DNA of 64,000 nucleotides. It comes from Polynucleobacter meluiroseus (GTDB lineage Bacteria; Pseudomonadota; Gammaproteobacteria; Burkholderiales; Burkholderiaceae). The notes under the pieces were generated by a model. The model was not told the DNA's origin. It searched no databases and saw only the letters and a list, made by a program, of their open reading frames with translations. Both the position numbers and the translations under genes were made by a program. The stretch covers positions 107,839-171,838 of the forward strand of contig CAMCVH010000004.1 in NCBI GenBank assembly GCA_945881875.1, read 5' to 3'. This document shows positions 18,691-30,200 of the stretch, one piece after another; position 1 is the first letter of the stretch, and each line of letters opens with the position of its first letter.

Positions 18691-19974
18691 TTATTTCACG
18701 CGCACGATATTTGCGCCTACAGCTGCTAATTTTTTCTCCATGCGGTCATAGCCACGATCTAAGTGATAAATACGATCCACAATTGTTTCACCTTGTGCTG
18801 CTAGACCGGCAATCACCAAACTAGCTGAAGCACGAAGATCTGTAGCCATTACGATGGCTCCCGAAAGGCTATCAACACCCTCAGTTGTAGCGGTATTCCC
18901 TTCAATCACAATATTGGCACCCAAACGATTAAGCTCTTGAACGTGCATGAAACGGTTTTCAAAAATAGTTTCAGTTACACGTGAAGTGCCAATAGCAATG
19001 GCATTCATAGCCATAAACTGCGCCTGCATATCAGTTGGGAAGGCTGGGTATTCAGAGGTTTTAAAACTCACTGCTTTAGGCCTCTTATTCATTTTGACGT
19101 GGATCCAATCGGCACCAACTTCAATCTGAAGACCTGCTTCGCGTAATTTGTCAATCACCACATCTAAGGTATCAGGGCGGGCATTTTTAATCATCAAATC
19201 TGCACCTAGTTCGCCCATAGCGCCTGCCGCACAAAGAAAAGTCCCTGTCTCAATACGATCTGGAATAATGCTGTGCTCTGCCGCATGAAGTGATTTAACA
19301 CCCTTAATGATCAAACGATCAGTACCCAAGCCTGTAATTTGAGCACCCATCTTAATCAGCAGTTCGGCTAAGTCTGTTACCTCTGGTTCTCGAGCTGCGT
19401 TTTCTAAGATAGTCTCGCCCTCAGCCAATACAGCGGCCATGAGAAGGTTCTCCGTACCAGTCACAGTAATCATGTCTGTCAAAATCTTTGCTCCCATTAG
19501 GGAGTTTGGATTCTTACCAAACTTAGCTTCAATATAACCATGCTCAATGTGGATATCCGCACCCAAGGCTTTAAGGCCCTTGATATGCTGATCTACGGGA
19601 CGTGCACCGATCGCACAACCACCCGGCAAAGAAACTTTGGCATGCCCAAAGCGAGCTAACAATGGGCCTAAAACTAAAATAGAAGCACGCATTGTTTTTA
19701 CAAGCTCATAAGAAGCTTCAGGCGTATGTATATTCGAACCGTCCAAAATAACGACTGATCGATCTTCAGAATTTGGGAAATTTACTTTTAATCCCATCTG
19801 CGCCAAGATTTTTAAGATCGTTCTAACATCTTGTAAATCTGGCAAATTACGCAATGTGATTGGCTCAGCACTTAAAAGCGCTGCACATAAAATAGGTAGT
19901 GCTGCATTTTTCGCACCGGTGATAGTAATTTCACCTTTTAGCGCTTGTCCACCTTGAATTGCTAACTTTTCCAC
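18691..19974 (-). CDS. murA: UDP-N-acetylglucosamine 1-carboxyvinyltransferase
   Basis: A 427-residue EPSP-synthase-fold enzyme of the first step of peptidoglycan synthesis. It shows [25 protein letters not shown] at the N-terminus (K and N contact substrate) and the active-site cysteine in [15 protein letters not shown], so it should be fosfomycin-sensitive. The start is GTG at 19974, with AGAG upstream. It lies between a BolA-family gene and hisG, the common betaproteobacterial order. Confidence 0.96.
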   Translation of the reverse strand: MEKLAIQGGQALKGEITITGAKNAALPILCAALLSAEPITLRNLPDLQDVRTILKILAQMGLKVNFPNSEDRSVVILDGSNIHTPEASYELVKTMRASILVLGPLLARFGHAKVSLPGGCAIGARPVDQHIKGLKALGADIHIEHGYIEAKFGKNPNSLMGAKILTDMITVTGTENLLMAAVLAEGETILENAAREPEVTDLAELLIKMGAQITGLGTDRLIIKGVKSLHAAEHSIIPDRIETGTFLCAAGAMGELGADLMIKNARPDTLDVVIDKLREAGLQIEVGADWIHVKMNKRPKAVSFKTSEYPAFPTDMQAQFMAMNAIAIGTSRVTETIFENRFMHVQELNRLGANIVIEGNTATTEGVDSLSGAIVMATDLRASASLVIAGLAAQGETIVDRIYHLDRGYDRMEKKLAAVGANIVRVK

Positions 19975-20040
19975 TGTTGATCTCTAAATTTTCTTAAATA
20001 ATAGTTAATAGTTTCATCATTAAATTACTTTTGGCAATGC

Positions 20041-20286
20041 TCAGCTTTTTTGATCAGCATGCTCAGTCGGAGTGAATGCTTTAAATGATAGCGCGTGTAT
20101 CTCAGCCTTCATTCGATCACCTAAGGCACCATAGACCTTTTGATGACGCTGCACCAGCCTTAATCCTTCAAATTCAGAGCTAACGATGGTTGCAAAAAAG
20201 TGCTGCCCGTCCCCTTCAACAGCGATGAACTGACACGCAATACCTTGCTCGATATAGGACTGAACTTGTTCTGGGGTTGGTAACAT
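20041..20286 (-). CDS. BolA/IbaG-family protein
   Basis: An 81-residue BolA-domain protein of the IbaG (YrbA) type. Visible family pattern: GDGQHFFATIVSSEFEGLRLVQRHQKVYGAL, with the conserved RHQ-VY segment and the invariant histidine, then KAEIHALSFKAFTP. Such proteins bind 2Fe-2S clusters with monothiol glutaredoxins. It sits between the ABC-2 permease and murA, as in many proteobacterial mla-murA clusters. Confidence 0.9.
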   Translation of the reverse strand: MLPTPEQVQSYIEQGIACQFIAVEGDGQHFFATIVSSEFEGLRLVQRHQKVYGALGDRMKAEIHALSFKAFTPTEHADQKS

Positions 20287-20304
20287 CTTGACTCACTTAT
20301 TTTA

Positions 20305-21099
20305 TTAATGACGTAATTTATAACCTGATGCTAGCATGCGCAAAGCAATCAACCCTACAATCGCCAAAAATATACCCATGATAATCAGACTCATCCAAGG
20401 CGAGACATCAGATACCCCAAAAAAACCATAACGAAATCCATCAATCATGTAAAAGAATGGATTGAAATGAGAAACCGTCTGCCACATTGCCGGCAAAGTA
20501 TGTATTGAATAAAAGACGCCTGACAACATCGTTGCAGGCATGATAAAAAAGTTTTGGAATGCGGCTAATTGATCAAACTTCTCCGCCCAGATACCACCAA
20601 TCAAACCCAATGCGCCTAAAACGGCAGAGCTTAATAAGGCAAATCCCAAGATCCATAAAGGATATTCAAAATGAATATCTGTAAACCAGCAAGTAGCCAG
20701 AAGAACACCAAGCCCTACCACTAGTCCACGAACCATTGCCGCTAAAACATAAGCTGAAAAGAATTCAAAATGTGACAACGGTGCTAACAATACAAAAATT
20801 AAATTACCTGTAATTTTGGATTGAATAATGGAAGAAGAGGTATTGGCAAAAGAGTTCTGTAAAAGACTCATCATGACCAAGCCAGGAATTAAAAAAGATG
20901 TGTAGTTAATAGCACCATAAACTTTGACATGATCTTCTAGTACATGACCAAAAATCATTAAATAAAGAATGGCGGTCAATACAGGGGCAGCTACCGTTTG
21001 AAAGCTAACGCGCCAAAATCTCTTAACTTCTTTATAAAAAAGAGCAAAAAAACCGCTACTTGAATACTGATTTAAATTTAAGGCCTTCTGAGGAATCAT
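20305..21099 (-). CDS. ABC-2 type transporter permease
   Basis: A 264-residue permease with about six membrane helices and the ABC-2 pattern of YadH/NodJ (FNPFFYMIDGFRYGFFG near the C-terminal end). It overlaps the ATPase gene by 4 bases (ATGA), so they are translated together as an exporter. The substrate is unknown. Its place directly after the mla genes suggests, but does not prove, an envelope lipid or polysaccharide role. Confidence 0.88.
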   Translation of the reverse strand: MIPQKALNLNQYSSSGFFALFYKEVKRFWRVSFQTVAAPVLTAILYLMIFGHVLEDHVKVYGAINYTSFLIPGLVMMSLLQNSFANTSSSIIQSKITGNLIFVLLAPLSHFEFFSAYVLAAMVRGLVVGLGVLLATCWFTDIHFEYPLWILGFALLSSAVLGALGLIGGIWAEKFDQLAAFQNFFIMPATMLSGVFYSIHTLPAMWQTVSHFNPFFYMIDGFRYGFFGVSDVSPWMSLIIMGIFLAIVGLIALRMLASGYKLRH

Positions 21100-21839
21100 G
21101 ATGCATTCTCCTCATTCATGATTTGCATAAAGACATCTTCAAGATCACCATCACGAGCATCTTTATTCTTAACACGACCCAATAAATTAGCCGTTGTGTC
21201 TAATGCGACAATCTGACCCTTTTTGAGCATGGCAATTCGACCACATAATTGCTCAGCTTCTTCAAGGTAGTGGGTCGTCAATACGATCGTATGTCCTTCT
21301 TGATTCAATCGACTCACAAACTTCCATAATGACTGACGCAGCTCAACGTCAACACCAGCGGTAGGCTCGTCTAAAACAATCACCGGAGGGCGATGGACAA
21401 GCGCTTGAGCAACTAATACACGTCTCTTCATACCACCTGATAATGCACGCATATTTTGATTGGCTTTATCGGCAAGGCCTAGGTGACTCATGATTTCATC
21501 AATCCACTCAGAGTTATTTTTAATACCAAAATAACCAGACTGAAACTCTAAAGTTTCACGCACATTAAAAAATGGATCGAATACCAACTCTTGAGGAACA
21601 ATGCCCAATAATCGTCTTGCGGCTCTAAAGTCTTTTTGAACATCATGACCCATAACTTTTGCATGACCTGAACTAGGTCTACAAAGGCCAGCCAAAATAG
21701 ATATTAAAGTTGTTTTGCCAGCACCATTAGGACCCAACAATCCAAAAAACTCACCTTCTTGGATTTCTAAGTTGATATGGTCTAGTGCTTTAAGTGAACC
21801 GTAGTTTTTACTGAGCTCTTCAAATGAAATGGCGCTCAT
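21096..21839 (-). CDS. ABC transporter ATP-binding protein (YadG/NodI-like)
   Basis: A 247-residue ABC ATPase: Walker A GPNGAGKTT (about 37-45), signature LSGGMKRRV, Walker B VIVLDEPTAGVDVE, and H-loop TTHYLEEAEQLC. The subfamily is that of ABC-2 exporters. It overlaps both neighbours by 4 bases, linking mlaB to the exporter permease. Confidence 0.9.
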   Translation of the reverse strand: MSAISFEELSKNYGSLKALDHINLEIQEGEFFGLLGPNGAGKTTLISILAGLCRPSSGHAKVMGHDVQKDFRAARRLLGIVPQELVFDPFFNVRETLEFQSGYFGIKNNSEWIDEIMSHLGLADKANQNMRALSGGMKRRVLVAQALVHRPPVIVLDEPTAGVDVELRQSLWKFVSRLNQEGHTIVLTTHYLEEAEQLCGRIAMLKKGQIVALDTTANLLGRVKNKDARDGDLEDVFMQIMNEENAS

Positions 21840-22114
21840 GACAAAACAATATCAGCTAAGTCATAGACCTCAGCTAGGCTAGCTAATTTTTCAGGAATCT
21901 CAATTAACTTGACTGAGATATTTGCTTTTTCAGCTCTACGCTTAATCGATAAAATAACACTTAAGGCGCTCGAGTCAAATGCTTTTAATTCTTGGCAATT
22001 AATTGTTAGAGAGCTGCCCGAAGAAAGTTGAGTCAAGACATTCTCAACAGCCAATAAAACATCCTCTACATTTTGATGAGAGACATTTGTCGGCAGATGA
22101 TAGACTTGGTTCAT
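21836..22114 (-). CDS. mlaB: Mla STAS-domain subunit
   Basis: A 92-residue STAS-domain protein. The core LTINCQELKAFDSSALSVILSIKRRAEKA has the conserved serine pair of STAS domains, and LAEVYDLADIVL matches MlaB C-termini. It regulates the MlaFE ATPase complex at the inner membrane. It lies after mlaC by 5 bases and overlaps the next ATPase gene. Confidence 0.87.
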   Translation of the reverse strand: MNQVYHLPTNVSHQNVEDVLLAVENVLTQLSSGSSLTINCQELKAFDSSALSVILSIKRRAEKANISVKLIEIPEKLASLAEVYDLADIVLS

Positions 22115-22119
22115 AAGAA

Positions 22120-22743
22120 TTATTTATAAGTCGACAGGGCTGTATTGCGATCCTGTAAAAACTTAATCAATCCGTCAATGCCACCCTTACTTATCTGATC
22201 ATTGAATTGATTTCTATAGGATTCAACTAGCCAAGCACCCAAGATATTGATGTCGTATACCTTCCAGCCATTGACACCTTTTTCCAATCGGTAATCTAAC
22301 TGAATGGGCTCACCCTTACCCAAAATAGCAGTTCTAACAATCACATCCGTATCATCAGGTGAAGATCTAAACGGCTTGTATTGCATCTTTTGATCTTTTA
22401 TTTGAGCAAGAGCGCCGCCATAAATACGGATCAAAAGTATCTTGAATTCTTGTGTAATTTGATCCTGCTGAGCAGGGCTGGCTTTTGACCAATTACGCCC
22501 CATCGACATGCGTGTAGTTTTTTGGAAGTCGCTGTAAGGCAGAATCTTTTCATCAACTAAGGCATTAATTTTCCTAAAGTCGCCTGACTGTATCGCTTTG
22601 TCATTTTTAATAACAATTAAAACGTCTTCAACAACATACTTTATTAAGCCATCAGGTGTTTTGACATCCTGCGCTTGAGCCATGCCAATGACTAAAAGCA
22701 AGGCTTGGATTGAAAATAAAATTTTTATAAATAATGAGTGCAT
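22120..22743 (-). CDS. mlaC: Periplasmic phospholipid-binding protein MlaC
   Basis: A 207-residue Ttg2D/MlaC-family protein with a signal peptide (LFSIQALLLVIGMAQA). Family marks are SDFQKTTRMSMGRNWSKASPAQQDQIT and GWKVYDINILGAWLVESYRNQF. It shuttles phospholipid between MlaA in the outer membrane and MlaFEDB in the inner membrane. It is 34 bases after mlaA. Confidence 0.93.
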   Translation of the reverse strand: MHSLFIKILFSIQALLLVIGMAQAQDVKTPDGLIKYVVEDVLIVIKNDKAIQSGDFRKINALVDEKILPYSDFQKTTRMSMGRNWSKASPAQQDQITQEFKILLIRIYGGALAQIKDQKMQYKPFRSSPDDTDVIVRTAILGKGEPIQLDYRLEKGVNGWKVYDINILGAWLVESYRNQFNDQISKGGIDGLIKFLQDRNTALSTYK

Positions 22744-22777
22744 AAATTTTTATCTCAGGTTATTTTGATTTAAGTAG

Positions 22778-23509
22778 TTATTCTAGGTCTTTGAGTGGGG
22801 GTGGGTAACCATCGTAAATTTGATTACGGCGACGCTGTAAATAGCTATCTCTTAAAAAACTATATTTATCAAAAGCTGCATCTTCTATTAGTTGGCCCGC
22901 ATCTAATAAGTTAGCCCGACGATTAATAATTCTTAGGCTATCAATCGCAATTTTTTCATCAGCACTTAGTTGATTGGTGTTGGTAATGAAATCAGTTTTT
23001 ACATCAACAACGAAACCAACTGTATCTCTAACGTTACTAGCACCAAACAAGGGTAAGACCATATAAGGACCATCACTAAAACCCCAAACACCTAGGGTTT
23101 GACCAAAATCTTCACGATTCTTATCCAAACCCATATCAGTAGCAACATCGAATAAACCCAAAATACCAACGGTTGAATTGATAAAGAAGCGGCCAATATC
23201 ACTGACTGCATTGGCAGGCTTGCCCTGTAATAAATTGTTGGCCCCAATCAACACATCATTAATGTTACTAAAGAAATTAGTCACGCCCGTTCTTACAAAC
23301 TCAGGTAAAACAAATTTATAACCTTCAGCAATGGGTTTGATGACATATTGATCAGCTGTTTCATTAAATGAAAAAACGGCTCGATTAACTCGTTCAAATG
23401 GATCTATAGTAGCTACACGTTCGGTTTGCTGAATAGATGCACATGCCGTCATCGTCAGAACTGACAGCAGCATCACACTTTTTAAAAATCTTAGGCCCAA
23501 TTGACTCAT
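22778..23509 (-). CDS. mlaA: Outer-membrane lipoprotein MlaA (VacJ)
   Basis: A 243-residue lipoprotein. A signal peptide ends in a lipobox-like TMTAC (cysteine 23), then DPFERVNRAVFSFNETADQYVIKPIAEGYKF and the family block DIGRFFINSTVGILGLFDVA and GVWGFSDGPYMVLPLFGASNVRDTVG. It removes misplaced phospholipid from the outer leaflet. Its place inside the mla operon, between mlaD and mlaC, is usual in Burkholderiales, unlike E. coli, where vacJ is elsewhere. Confidence 0.94.
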   Translation of the reverse strand: MSQLGLRFLKSVMLLSVLTMTACASIQQTERVATIDPFERVNRAVFSFNETADQYVIKPIAEGYKFVLPEFVRTGVTNFFSNINDVLIGANNLLQGKPANAVSDIGRFFINSTVGILGLFDVATDMGLDKNREDFGQTLGVWGFSDGPYMVLPLFGASNVRDTVGFVVDVKTDFITNTNQLSADEKIAIDSLRIINRRANLLDAGQLIEDAAFDKYSFLRDSYLQRRRNQIYDGYPPPLKDLE

Positions 23510-23571
23510 GATGAAACTTATTCTTTATATTCGTAATTTATTTCGTTAATTCACAAAAAAATTTATAACAG

Positions 23572-24048
23572 TTACTTCTTATCAGTGGACGCTGAATCTG
23601 ATGCTTTGTTATACAAAAATTGACTAATCAAATTTTCCAAAACAATGGCAGATTGGGTTTGAATTAATTTGCCACCTTGGCTAACCATCACTTCATCTCC
23701 GCCTGCCTCAATCCCAATATATTGCTCACCCAAAAGCCCTGAGGTCAAAATCTTGGCAGAACTATCTTTAGGAAATTGATAACGAGCCTCAAAATTCATA
23801 ACTATGGTCGCTTGGTAGCTTTTATCGTCAAAAAGAATTTCTGTCACACGACCTACAACCACTCCTGCACTTTTCACAGGAGCACGTGCCTTGAGGCCTC
23901 CTATGTTATCGAATTTGGCGCTAACCTGGTAGGTAGGCTCAAATTTGAACGCACTCATATTGCCAGCTTTTAGAGCTAAAAATAGCAGCGCCAGTAGACC
24001 TAGTGCTACAAATAAACCCACCCAAATATCTAATGATTGTTTTTTCAT
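23572..24048 (-). CDS. mlaD: MCE-domain protein MlaD
   Basis: A 158-residue protein with one N-terminal membrane helix (about 8-26) and one MCE domain (about 38-115: YQVSAKFDNIGGLKARAPVKSAGVVVGRV), which forms the hexameric periplasmic ring. LTSGLLGEQYIGIEAGGDE is typical of MlaD. It is 25 bases after mlaE and 62 before mlaA. Confidence 0.93.
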   Translation of the reverse strand: MKKQSLDIWVGLFVALGLLALLFLALKAGNMSAFKFEPTYQVSAKFDNIGGLKARAPVKSAGVVVGRVTEILFDDKSYQATIVMNFEARYQFPKDSSAKILTSGLLGEQYIGIEAGGDEVMVSQGGKLIQTQSAIVLENLISQFLYNKASDSASTDKK

Positions 24049-24073
24049 AATTTCTAAATTTTATAAGACTTTA

Positions 24074-24862
24074 TCAGCTTGAGAACATTACCGCAGTTAA
24101 TAAGAAATCTAAAGCCAAAACTGCTAGGGATGCAATGACCACTGTTCGGGTGGTGGCTCTTGCAACACCTTCAGGAGTTGGCTTAGCTTCATACCCCTGA
24201 AAAAGAGCTATAAAAGTTACTGCAACTCCAAAAACCATACTCTTAATCACGCCGTTACCAATGTCCTTAACAACATCAACGCCCGCTTGCATTTGAGCCC
24301 AGAAAGCACCATCGTCAACTCCAATGAGTGGAACCCCCACCAAATAGCCACCCATGATGCCTACAGCACTAAAAATGGCCGCCAAAATAGGCATGGCAAT
24401 AATGCCCGCCCAAAGTCTTGGCGCAACTACTCTTTTTAGCGGATCAACCGCCATCATTTCCATGGCGCTTAATTGCTCGCCAGCTCTCATTAAACCAATC
24501 TCAGCGGTAAGGGATGTTCCTGCTCGACCAGCGAATAAAAGTGCTGTTACAACAGGGCCCAACTCACGCGTTAATGAAAGAGCTACCAATAAACCCAATG
24601 CTTGCTCAGCTCCATATCGGTTGAGCGTGTAATAACCTTGCAAACCTAAAACAAAACCAACAAATAAACCAGATACGGCAATGATGACGAATGAGTAATT
24701 GCCCACAAAATGAATTTGGTCAATCACTAAACGAGGTCGCTTCAATAGGAAAGCGGAACGGCGCATGATCGTTATAAACATCCTTGTGGCATAGCCTAAA
24801 CCATGTAAATTTTCTCTAACGAATGCCCCTAGGCTAGCCAGTATATTCAGAAGTTTATTCAT
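24074..24862 (-). CDS. mlaE: Mla phospholipid transporter permease
   Basis: A 262-residue inner-membrane permease of the MlaE/TTG2B family: FVGFVLGLQGYYTLNRYG, LTRELGPVVTALLFAGRAGTSLTAEIG, and VVAPRLWAGIIAMPILA. Its start overlaps the mlaF stop by 4 bases. It works with MlaF, MlaD and MlaB in lipid transport across the envelope. Confidence 0.94.
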   Translation of the reverse strand: MNKLLNILASLGAFVRENLHGLGYATRMFITIMRRSAFLLKRPRLVIDQIHFVGNYSFVIIAVSGLFVGFVLGLQGYYTLNRYGAEQALGLLVALSLTRELGPVVTALLFAGRAGTSLTAEIGLMRAGEQLSAMEMMAVDPLKRVVAPRLWAGIIAMPILAAIFSAVGIMGGYLVGVPLIGVDDGAFWAQMQAGVDVVKDIGNGVIKSMVFGVAVTFIALFQGYEAKPTPEGVARATTRTVVIASLAVLALDFLLTAVMFSS

Positions 24863-25710
24863 GCTGAGGCCCCAAAATCTTCAGCCAAACTTTTTCCAGG
24901 GTAATGGAATGGGACTGGACCATCTGGGTTAGCAGAAACAAATTGTTTAACAAATGGATCCGATGAGGCTTTTAGATCATTAGGCGTACCCTCTGCCGCA
25001 ATTCCACCATTAGCGATGAAATAAACATAATCTGCAATTTCAAAAGTTTCTGGAATGTCGTGCGTTACCAAAATACTTGTCGCACCCAGTGCTGCATTCA
25101 TATTCTTAATCAAGCGCGCAGTGATTCCTAATGAAATAGGATCAAGGCCGGCAAATGGCTCATCGTACATAATTAAAGGTGGGTCTAAAGCAATCGCTCT
25201 GGCTAATGCAACGCGTCTAGCCATACCACCTGAAATTTGTGACGGCATTAAATCTCGTGCGCCACGCAACCCGACTGCATTGAGCTTCATCAGAACTAAA
25301 TCGCGTAAAGTTTCTTCACTGACTGGTGTGTGCTCTCTAAGTGGAAAAGCCACATTTTCAAAGACACTCATATCTGTAAAAAGCGCGCCAAACTGAAATA
25401 GCATTCCCATGCGACGACGAATACTCATTAATTGAGAGGTATTCATCAGACCAACATCTTGGCCCTCAAAAAGAACTTGGCCCTTTTGAGCGCTAACTTG
25501 ACCACCAATCAATCGCAATACAGTTGTCTTGCCACAACCTGAACCCCCCATCACAGCAATCACTTTGCCGCGAGGGAACTCCATATTTAAACCAGAAAGA
25601 ATAGTTCGCTCTCCAGGCGCATAAGAAAAGTCTACGCCCTTCAGAGATACGATTGATGAAGATTCCATATTTTTATTTGACTCTGCCACTATATTTCCTA
25701 ATTGGACCAT
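24859..25710 (-). CDS. mlaF: Mla phospholipid transporter ATPase
   Basis: A 283-residue ABC ATPase: Walker A GGSGCGKTT, signature ISGGMARRVALARA, Walker B LIMYDEPFAGLDP, and H-loop VTHDIPETFEIADYVYFI. It drives MlaE. The start is uncertain: ATG at 25710 gives MVQLGNIVAE..., while ATG at 25668 gives MESSSIVSLKGVDFSYAPGER, nearer to the usual N-terminus. Neither has a convincing ribosome-binding site. First gene of the unit mlaFEDACB-ABC-bolA-murA-hisGD. Confidence 0.93.
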   Translation of the reverse strand: MVQLGNIVAESNKNMESSSIVSLKGVDFSYAPGERTILSGLNMEFPRGKVIAVMGGSGCGKTTVLRLIGGQVSAQKGQVLFEGQDVGLMNTSQLMSIRRRMGMLFQFGALFTDMSVFENVAFPLREHTPVSEETLRDLVLMKLNAVGLRGARDLMPSQISGGMARRVALARAIALDPPLIMYDEPFAGLDPISLGITARLIKNMNAALGATSILVTHDIPETFEIADYVYFIANGGIAAEGTPNDLKASSDPFVKQFVSANPDGPVPFHYPGKSLAEDFGASA

Positions 25711-25747
25711 AGTGGCAGTGTATCAATATCAATTGAAGATAAGGTGA

Positions 25748-27211
25748 TTAACGAGGTAAGACACTGCTGCCCATTAAAAACTCATCAACAGCACGAGCAC
25801 ATTGACGACCTTCACGAATAGCCCAAACTACCAAAGATTGACCGCGGCGCATATCACCCGCTGCGAACACTTTAGGGACATTGGTGTAATAGGCTTTTTC
25901 TCCCTCGGTGCTTGCTTTGGCATTACCACGAGTATCTTTCTCAACCCCAAATGCATCTAAAACTTGCTGCGCTGGAGAGACGAAACCCATTGCCAAAAAT
26001 ACTAAATCTGCCTTCATCTCAAACTCACTACCGGCGATCTCTTGCATCTTGCCGTCTTTCCACTCAAGACGAACACCAATGAGCTTTTCAACTTTGCCAT
26101 TTTTACCTTCAAAACGCTTAGTAGCTACCGACCAATCACGATCACAACCTTCATCGTGAGAAGAAGAGGTACGCAACTTAGTAGGCCAATATGGCCAAAC
26201 CAAAGGCTTGTTCTCCTCTGTTGGTGGTTGAGGCAATAATTCAAACTGAGAAATCGATGCTGCACCATGACGATTTGATGTGCCGACACAGTCTGAACCA
26301 GTATCACCTCCACCAATCACTATCACATGCTTACCATCAGCACGGATTTCATTCTTGTTATCGCCAGCAACTTCTTTATTCTGCGGAATCAAAAACTCCA
26401 GAGCATAGTGAATACCTGATAACTCACGGCCAGGCACTGGTAAATCACGAGGCTGCTCTGCACCACCGGTAATAACAACAGCATCAAAATCTTTTTCAAG
26501 TTGAGCCGGAGACACTACTTTCTTAGAGTAATTTTTAACTTCTTTACCAAGTACTTCTTTACCAACAAAAGTACCGGTTTCAAACTTAACGCCTTCAGCA
26601 GTCATTTGCTCGACGCGACGATCAATTAAGATCTTTTCCATTTTGAAGTCAGGGATGCCGTAACGAAGTAAGCCCCCAACGCGATCATTCTTCTCATACA
26701 AAGTAACGTCATGACCAACGCGCGCTAATTGCTGAGCAGCAGCCATACCTGCAGGACCTGAACCAACGATCGCTACTTTCTTGCCTGTCTTTTGCTTTGG
26801 AACTTGTGGCTTCACCCAATCATTCGCCCATGCTTTATCAATAATTGCATGTTCAATAGATTTGATACCTACCGGTGCTTCATTGATGCCCAATGTGCAA
26901 GCAGACTCACAAGGTGCTGGGCAAATACGGCCCGTAAATTCTGGGAAATTATTAGTAGAGTGCAATACATCAATTGCTTGCTTCCAGTCTTGTTGATAAA
27001 CCAAGTCATTGAAGTCAGGAATGATGTTGTTGACTGGGCACCCACTATTACAAAATGGAATGCCACAATCCATACAACGTGCACCTTGAGTTTTTGCTTC
27101 ATCATCAGTCAAAGCCAAAACAAACTCTTTGTAATGCTTAACGCGCTTTTTAGGCTCCTCGTAGTGCTCGCTGAGGCGCTCAAATTGCATAAATCCCGTA
27201 GGAATACCCAT
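25748..27211 (-). CDS. gltD: Glutamate synthase (NADPH), small subunit
   Basis: A 487-residue FAD- and NADPH-binding subunit. N-terminal cysteine clusters for 4Fe-4S centres are seen ([17 protein letters not shown] near 42-58 and [12 protein letters not shown] near 97-108), followed by two Rossmann motifs, [19 protein letters not shown] (about 149) and [15 protein letters not shown] (about 300). It passes electrons from NADPH to GltB. It lies 30 bases after gltB on the minus strand. Confidence 0.96.
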   Translation of the reverse strand: MGIPTGFMQFERLSEHYEEPKKRVKHYKEFVLALTDDEAKTQGARCMDCGIPFCNSGCPVNNIIPDFNDLVYQQDWKQAIDVLHSTNNFPEFTGRICPAPCESACTLGINEAPVGIKSIEHAIIDKAWANDWVKPQVPKQKTGKKVAIVGSGPAGMAAAQQLARVGHDVTLYEKNDRVGGLLRYGIPDFKMEKILIDRRVEQMTAEGVKFETGTFVGKEVLGKEVKNYSKKVVSPAQLEKDFDAVVITGGAEQPRDLPVPGRELSGIHYALEFLIPQNKEVAGDNKNEIRADGKHVIVIGGGDTGSDCVGTSNRHGAASISQFELLPQPPTEENKPLVWPYWPTKLRTSSSHDEGCDRDWSVATKRFEGKNGKVEKLIGVRLEWKDGKMQEIAGSEFEMKADLVFLAMGFVSPAQQVLDAFGVEKDTRGNAKASTEGEKAYYTNVPKVFAAGDMRRGQSLVVWAIREGRQCARAVDEFLMGSSVLPR

Positions 27212-27241
27212 GATTAATCCTTTATCTTTTAACTATTCAAC

Positions 27242-30200
27242 TTAAACAGAAGCAACTTGTTTGTTACCTTGAGATTTCTCCCAAAGCTCGCCCAAAGCTC
27301 GCTTATATTCAGTTGGGAATACTTTGATAAAACGTGCACGCGACTTTTCCCAATCAGTCAAAATTTCTTTTGCACGTTCTGAACCTGTATGTTTAAAGTG
27401 AAGTTCAATCAAATTCTTGAGAATCGCTTCGTCAGTTAAACGCTCGCCACCCTCTTTGACATTCACTGGCGCATGCCACTCTGATTTCGCTATTTTTGCT
27501 TCCTGTTCTGCGGAAGTTAAAACTGGCTCTAGTGTTGCCATGCTTGTATTGCAACGTTTAGCAAACAATCCGTCTTCGTCATAAACGTAAGCGATACCAC
27601 CGCTCATGCCTGCAGCAAAGTTTCTACCAGTTAAACCAAGAGCGGCGACCGTACCACCTGTCATGTATTCACAACCGTGGTCACCTGTGCCCTCTACAAC
27701 AGCTATAGCACCTGAATTACGAACTGCAAAACGCTCGCCAGCCACACCGTTGAAGAATGCCTCGCCTGCAATAGCACCATAAAGAACAGTATTACCAACA
27801 ATGATGTTTTGTGATGTTTGACCACGGAACTCATGAGGTGCGCGAACGATCACACGACCACCCGATAATCCCTTACCTACATAATCGTTACCGTCACCTA
27901 CCAAATCAACTGTGACGCCATGTGCCAAGAAAGCAGCAAAGCTTTGACCAGCAGTTCCATTCAATTGAATATGAATCGTGTCGTCAGGCAAACCTTCGTG
28001 GCCATAACGCTTTGCAACTTCGCCAGACAGCATTGCCCCTGCAGTACGATTCACATTCCTAATTGGTTGAATGAAAGATACACGCTCGCCTTTTTCAAGT
28101 GCTGCTTTTGATTTTTCAATCAAAGTATGGTCTAGAGCAGTTGATAAACCATGATCCTGTTTTTCAACTTGTAATCGAGGCACGCTTGCATCTACATTAG
28201 GCGCTTGGAAAATCTTTGTGAAATCCAATCCACTCGCCTTCCAATGCTCAATACTTTTCTTTGTATCTAAGTATTCTGTGTGACCAATTAAGTCATCGAA
28301 CTTACGGATACCTAACTGAGCCATGATTTCTCGAGCTTCTTCAGCAATAAAGAAGAAGAAGTTGACCACGTGCTCTGGCTTGCCTGAGAATTTCTTACGT
28401 AACTCAGGATCTTGTGTAGCGACGCCCACTGGGCAAGTATTGAGGTGACACTTACGCATCATGATGCAACCTTCAACCACCAATGGCGCTGTTGCAAAAC
28501 CGAATTCATCAGCGCCTAGTAGAGCACCAATAACTACGTCACGACCTGTTTTCATTTGGCCATCCGCTTGAACTCTAATTCGGCCACGTAAACCATTTAA
28601 TACTAAGGTTTGCTGTGTCTCAGCCAAACCTAATTCCCAGGGACTACCGGCATGCTTAATTGAAGATAAAGGTGATGCACCTGTACCGCCATCATGTCCT
28701 GCAATCACAACGTGATCTGCTTTAGCTTTTGCCACACCCGCTGCAACGGTACCAACACCGACTTCAGAAACTAACTTCACTGAAATATCAGCAGTGCTAT
28801 TAACGTTCTTTAGATCATGAATCAGCTGCGCCAAATCTTCAATGGAGTAAATGTCATGGTGGGGTGGTGGTGAAATCAAACCAACACCAGGTACTGAATA
28901 TCGGAGCTTACCGATGTAATCAGATACTTTAGAACCTGGCAGCTGACCACCTTCCCCAGGCTTCGCGCCTTGCGCCATCTTGATCTGAATTTGATCTGCA
29001 GAAGTTAAATATTCAGCAGTGACGCCAAAACGCCCTGAGGCTACTTGTTTAATCTTAGAACGTAATGAGTCACCTGCACTTAAAGGAATGTTTGCTTCAA
29101 TGACATCATCACCAAGAATGCTTGCAAGAGTCTCGCCTTGCTTAACAGGAATACCTTTTAACTCATTACGATAGCGCTTGTAATCTTCCCCGCCTTCACC
29201 CGTATTTGATTTACCACCAATACGGTTCATGGCGATAGCCAGAGTTGCATGCGCTTCTGTTGAAATAGAACCCAAAGACATCGCACCTGTTGCAAAACGT
29301 TTAACGATTTCTTTTGCTGACTCAACTTCGTCTAAAGGAATCGCCTTATTTGGGTCGATCTTGAACTCAAACAAACCGCGCAAAGTCATATGATGCTTGG
29401 TTTGATCATTGATGATGTTGGCGTACTCTTTGTAAGTTTGATAACCGCCTTTTTCTGGACCTTGGCGAGTTGAATGCTGTAACTTGGCAATCGAGTCTGG
29501 CGTCCACATATGGTCTTCGCCACGTATACGGAAAGCATACTCACCACCGGCATCCAACATATTTGTTAATGTTGGATCTGCACCAAATGCCAAGCTGTGC
29601 ATTTTGATAGCTTCCTCAGCTACGTCAAATACACCGATACCCCCCACATTGGATGCTGTACCTTTGAAGTACTTATTGATCAACTCATTGTTCAATCCAA
29701 TCGCCTCAAAAATCTGTGCGCCGGTATAAGACATATAGGTTGAGATACCCATCTTAGACATCACTTTTAACAAGCCCTTGCCTACAGCCTTGGTGAAGTT
29801 TTTAACAACCTTATCAGCTGATAAATCACCTTTCAAACCTTTGGCCATATCCACTAATGTTTCCATGGCTAGGTATGGATGAACGGCTTCTGCACCATAA
29901 CCAGCTAACAAAGCAAAGTGGTGAGTTTCACGAGCACTACCAGTTTCTACAACCAAACCAGTGCTAGTACGTAAACCTTTTTCAACTAAATGTTGATGAA
30001 TAGCTGATGTTGCTAGAAGTGCTGGAATGGCAACGTGATCAGCAGCAACCTGACGGTCACTGATGATCATGATGTTGTAACCAGAATTGACAGCATCAAC
30101 TGCTTCAGCGCAAAGAGATGCCAAGCGTGCTTCAATACCCTCTTTACCCCATGATGATGGATAGCAAATATCTAATTCATAAGAACGGAACTTCCCACCA

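Noticed and set aside
26781..27217. Overlapping plus-strand frames opposite gltD
   Set aside because: They lie fully opposite a well-supported enzyme gene and have no recognisable domains; antisense shadows.
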